Below are positions 29,749-32,146 of a stretch of 32,146 nt of DNA, piece by piece. This DNA comes from JAWXTP01 sp044433415. GTDB taxonomy: Bacteria; Bacteroidota; Bacteroidia; Bacteroidales; Rikenellaceae. The translations under genes and the position numbers were made by a program. Below the pieces are notes generated by a model. That model did not search any database and was not told the DNA's origin. It saw only the letters and a list, made by a program, of their open reading frames with translations. Each line of letters starts with the position of its first letter. The first letter of the stretch is position 1. The stretch spans positions 1 through 32,146 of the forward strand of contig JAWXTP010000021.1 of assembly GCA_044433415.1 (NCBI GenBank), written 5' to 3'.

Positions 29749-31386
29749 ATGGTTTCGGTAGACGGATTAACAGTAGAATTTGGGGGAACAACCCTTTTTA
29801 ATGATATATCTTTTGCAATAAATGATAAAGACCGTATAGCACTTATGGGTAAAAATGGTGCGGGAAAGTCGACTATGTTAAAAATAATTGCAGGAGAAAA
29901 AACTCCTACAAGAGGTAGGATAACTATTACTGATGGTGGTAAAATAGGATACTTACCTCAGCACTTGATGGTTGATGATGGTCGTACAGTCTATGAGGAG
30001 GCTTGCCAAGCATTTGAACATCTTTTTGTAGTAGAGCGTGAGATTGCTGAGCTTAACAAAGAGCTTGAAACACGTACAGATTATGAGAGTGATGAATACA
30101 TGGCTATCATAGAACGCTTTACAACTCTTTCTGAGAAATTCTATGATATAGATCTTACAAATTATCAAGAAGATGTAGAACGTACACTGTTGGGGATGGG
30201 TTTCTTACGCGGTGACTTTGATAGACAAACTACAGAGTTTAGTGGTGGATGGCGTATGAGGATAGAGCTAGTAAAAATTCTTCTTCAAAAGCCTACACTG
30301 TTGTTATTAGATGAGCCTACTAATCACCTTGATATCGAGTCTATTGAGTGGTTAGAAGATTTTATCATAAATAACGCTAATTCTGTTATTGTGATTTCAC
30401 ATGATAAAGCGTTTGTTGATAATATCACCACACGTACTATAGAAATTACTATGGGTAGAATATATGACTATAAAGTTAACTATTCGAAGTATCTCGAATT
30501 ACGTGCTGAGCGTCGCGAGCAACAATTAGCTGCTTATGAGAATCAACAAAAGATGATAGCTGATAATAAAGATTTTATTGAGCGCTTCAAGGGTACTTAC
30601 TCTAAAACAAACCAGGTGCAATCGCGAGTGCGTATGCTTGAGAAGTTAGAGATTATAGAGGTTGATGAAGAGGATAGAAGTGCTTTAAATCTTAAATTTC
30701 CACCTGCACCACGTTCAGGGAACTATCCTGTAATTACTCAGTCGTTAGGTAAGGCTTACGGTGAACACAGAGTATTTAGTAATGCATCAATCACTATTGA
30801 GAGAGGTAATAAGGTTGCTTTTGTAGGTAAGAATGGTGAAGGTAAGTCTACAATGATAAAGGCTATAATGCAGGAGATAGACTTTGAGGGTTCTTTACAG
30901 TTGGGACATAATCTTAAGATAGGTTATTTTGCCCAGAATCAAGCCTCAATGCTAGATGGTGATGTTACAGTATTTAAGACTGTAGATGATATAGCTGTAG
31001 GCGATATTCGTACAAAGATTAGAGACATTCTTGGAGCTTTCATGTTTGGTCGTGATGACATTGATAAGTATGTGAAGGTGCTTTCAGGTGGAGAACGTAC
31101 ACGTTTAGCAATGATAAAGCTATTGTTAGAGCCTGTGAACTTACTTATCCTAGATGAGCCTACCAATCACTTAGATTTACGTACTAAGGCAATTTTAAAG
31201 GAAGCGTTAAGTAATTTTGATGGAACTATTATAGTTGTTTCGCATGACCGTGACTTCCTAGACGGATTAGTTACTAAGGTTTATGAATTTACTCAAGGTA
31301 GAGTAGTCGAACACCTTGGTGGAGTATACGATTTCTTAGAGAAGAAAAAAATCGATAACCTTAAAGAAATTGAACGAAAAAAATAG
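29749..31386 (+). CDS. ABC-F family ATPase
   Basis: A soluble twin-ATPase protein that acts on the ribosome (translation factor or ribosome protection), not a transporter. It is 545 residues with no transmembrane segment. Domain 1: Walker A GKNGAGKST (about 34-42), signature FSGGW (about 162), Walker B LLLLDEPTNHLD. The interdomain linker (about 245-325) is charged (RAERREQQLAAYENQQKMI), and it includes the FKGTYSKTNQVQSR segment typical of ABC-F proteins. Domain 2: GKNGEGKST (about 360), LSGGE (about 445), LLILDEPTNHLD. No antibiotic-resistance subclass can be assigned. Its TAG stop (31384-31386) is also the start of the 7-bp repeat array. Confidence 0.95.
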   Translation: MVSVDGLTVEFGGTTLFNDISFAINDKDRIALMGKNGAGKSTMLKIIAGEKTPTRGRITITDGGKIGYLPQHLMVDDGRTVYEEACQAFEHLFVVEREIAELNKELETRTDYESDEYMAIIERFTTLSEKFYDIDLTNYQEDVERTLLGMGFLRGDFDRQTTEFSGGWRMRIELVKILLQKPTLLLLDEPTNHLDIESIEWLEDFIINNANSVIVISHDKAFVDNITTRTIEITMGRIYDYKVNYSKYLELRAERREQQLAAYENQQKMIADNKDFIERFKGTYSKTNQVQSRVRMLEKLEIIEVDEEDRSALNLKFPPAPRSGNYPVITQSLGKAYGEHRVFSNASITIERGNKVAFVGKNGEGKSTMIKAIMQEIDFEGSLQLGHNLKIGYFAQNQASMLDGDVTVFKTVDDIAVGDIRTKIRDILGAFMFGRDDIDKYVKVLSGGERTRLAMIKLLLEPVNLLILDEPTNHLDLRTKAILKEALSNFDGTIIVVSHDRDFLDGLVTKVYEFTQGRVVEHLGGVYDFLEKKKIDNLKEIERKK

Positions 31387-31433
31387 GTGATAGGTACTAG
31401 GTGTTAGGTGATAGGTGCGACAAGCGACTAAAT
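31384..31433 (+). repeat. 7-bp repeat module at the ABC-F gene 3' end
   Basis: Units TAGGTGA, TAGGTAC, TAGGTGT, TAGGTGA and TAGGTGC (31384-31418) run into GCGACAAGCGACTAAAT (31417-31433). This is the same order and orientation, relative to its gene, as the module behind alaS. The first TAG is the stop codon of the ABC-F gene. Confidence 0.85.
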
Positions 31434-31488
31434 GATTATAGTTGTAATATTTTGTGATTATTTCTATAATTTTTTAACCGCTTGTCGC
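31417..31488. terminator. Long hairpin between convergent genes
   Basis: GCGACAAGCG (31417-31426) is exactly complementary to CGCTTGTCGC (31479-31488). The inner bases, ending ATTATAG and CTATAAT, also pair in part. It could stop transcription from both the ABC-F gene and the converging muramidase gene. It is made of two inverted copies of the repeat-module core. Confidence 0.55.
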
Positions 31489-31538
31489 GACCCCTTTGAC
31501 CTCTTTGACCCTCCAACAATCTTTCAAGCAATCTTTCC

Positions 31539-31580
31539 ACGCTTGTCGCCTAAATTCCTAATTGAAATTCCATTTCCTTA
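31539..31580 (+). repeat. CGCTTGTCG-family repeat, second type
   Basis: ACGCTTGTCG, CTAAATTCCTAATT and CCATTTCCT-type sequence match the copy at 6789-6836 in order and orientation, with few differences. Upstream, 31489-31538 holds short repeats of CTTTGACC and AATCTTTC. No gene is seen. Confidence 0.6.
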
Positions 31581-31601
31581 ACTCTCACAGCTATTATTAT
31601 A

Positions 31602-31634
31602 AAAAAAGAGAGCAACCTTTTGGGTCACCCTCTT
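31602..31634 (-). terminator. Muramidase gene terminator
   Basis: On the minus strand, an AGAGGGTGACC stem, CAAA loop and GGTTGCTCTCT stem are followed by TTTTTTT. It is identical to the alaS terminator (1834-1866) except for one base, and starts 17 bases past the stop codon. Confidence 0.8.
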
Positions 31635-31651
31635 AAATTATATTTATAAGG

Positions 31652-32146
31652 TTATTTTTTATAACGTTGGTATGCGTCATTAAGTTTTTTGTCATACTGA
31701 TTTTGAGCATAAGAAGGACCGTTGTAACGGCGTGCAAATTCACTCCAATTTAAATCCTTAAGGTATTTATCCATGGAATTACTCTTGATAAATCGCGCAA
31801 AAATATCTAATTGAGCACCCTCATTACTTTTCATTTTATCGACAAATTCTTCAACACCAGAACATCCGCAAGATGCGTAGTTGAATCCCATAATTTGAAA
31901 TAAACCCCAACTAGCAGAAGCAAGTGCAGCCGAACGATTGATAGATATTGCCCTGTTAAGTCTGTCATATTCTTTCTTACCTCCAACATAATGGTTACGG
32001 TTCCATTTAGGATATAAGATATCTTCATTACCTTTAACGTAATCATCAGGAGAAAGACCAGCTTTTTGAAGTTGTTGCCAAAAGATGTGACCTTCGAAAA
32101 GAATTACAGGTTTCTCAACTTCTAGAAAACCACGACTATATCCTGT
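31652..32146 (-). CDS. N-acetylmuramidase family protein (DUF3380), partial
   Basis: The gene enters from the right edge; 164 C-terminal residues are in the window. The frame is open from 32146, so the ATG at 31891 is internal. It contains VILFEGHIFWQQLQ, in which the Glu fits the family's catalytic residue, then LYPKWNRNHYVGGKKEYDRL, ASASWGLFQIMGFNY and FARRYNGPSYAQNQYDKKL, all features of the DUF3380 peptidoglycan N-acetylmuramidase domain. Such domains occur in phage endolysins and in bacterial wall hydrolases. With no phage genes near, a housekeeping or secreted hydrolase is as likely. The signal peptide or N-terminal domain, if any, lies outside. A terminator follows at 31602. Confidence 0.88.
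   Translation of the reverse strand, partial: TGYSRGFLEVEKPVILFEGHIFWQQLQKAGLSPDDYVKGNEDILYPKWNRNHYVGGKKEYDRLNRAISINRSAALASASWGLFQIMGFNYASCGCSGVEEFVDKMKSNEGAQLDIFARFIKSNSMDKYLKDLNWSEFARRYNGPSYAQNQYDKKLNDAYQRYKK

Noticed and set aside
29749..31386. ABC-F protein as the ATPase partner of the ZnuB-like permease
   Set aside because: Two ATPase domains in one soluble chain with the ABC-F linker indicate a ribosome-associated factor, not a ZnuC-type transport ATPase.
31652..31891. Stand-alone 79-residue gene starting at 31891
   Set aside because: The frame is open to the window edge and the upstream residues (FEGHIFW, SWGLFQIMG) belong to the same muramidase domain, so the ATG is internal.
31831..32046. 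71-codon minus-strand frame
   Set aside because: Overlaps the muramidase coding sequence in another frame. The muramidase frame carries the conserved motifs through this stretch.

Overview
The window reads as ordinary chromosome of a low-GC Bacteroidota, most likely order Bacteroidales. Three things point there. Perfect or near-perfect Bacteroidota -7 promoter elements (TAnnTTTG) precede many genes. Start codons follow A/T-rich leaders rather than Shine-Dalgarno sequences. Several genes belong to families typical of the phylum: a DUF4831 protein, a TIGR02757/DUF2400 protein, folP next to dacA, and single-chain pyruvate:ferredoxin oxidoreductase. The metabolism implied is anaerobic and fermentative. 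I cannot name a genus from the sequence alone.

Layout, left to right. purU (+) is followed by the C-terminal remnant of a YceI gene and an orphan Phd/YefM-type antitoxin (-). Then come alaS (-) and, divergently, two tandem membrane-anchored M23 peptidases and an MscS channel (+). A 428-bp gene-free stretch full of large hairpins leads into a lolD-like ATPase, a DUF2400 protein and trmN6, followed by a DUF4831 protein, folP-dacA, a large nifJ gene, a small beta-barrel protein and a DUF2148 iron-sulfur protein. A minus-strand operon (thiL-thiD-divIC-like-lipoprotein) converges on these. Past a 448-bp gap holding a nested inverted-repeat element are aroQ, pyk, a nucleoside phosphorylase, dnaN, a DnaQ-like exonuclease, a LysM/periplasmic-binding fusion, a ZnuB-like permease and an ABC-F ATPase. 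The window ends inside a minus-strand N-acetylmuramidase gene.

The genes cover one-carbon and folate metabolism (purU, folP), thiamine pyrophosphate synthesis (thiL, thiD) beside a TPP enzyme (nifJ), the end of glycolysis (pyk to nifJ), c-di-AMP synthesis, and cell-envelope maintenance (M23 peptidases, LolD, LysM protein, MscS, muramidase).

The unusual content is between the genes. (1) A repeat module of 7-bp units (TAGGTGA) plus a GCGACAAGCG tail follows alaS and the ABC-F gene in the same orientation. In both cases the stop codon lies inside a repeat unit, and at alaS the array runs into the coding sequence. (2) An IS-end-like inverted-repeat family makes a three-arm nest upstream of aroQ, forms the dacA terminator, and abuts the stop codon of the second M23 gene. 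(3) A second 7-bp repeat (CATTAAT) sits just before two genes for exported proteins. (4) A roughly 150-bp imperfect palindrome and a perfect 15-bp inverted repeat surround the lolD promoter region. These repeats are the best candidates for something not yet described. No rRNA, tRNA, CRISPR array, prophage or complete transposase gene was seen.
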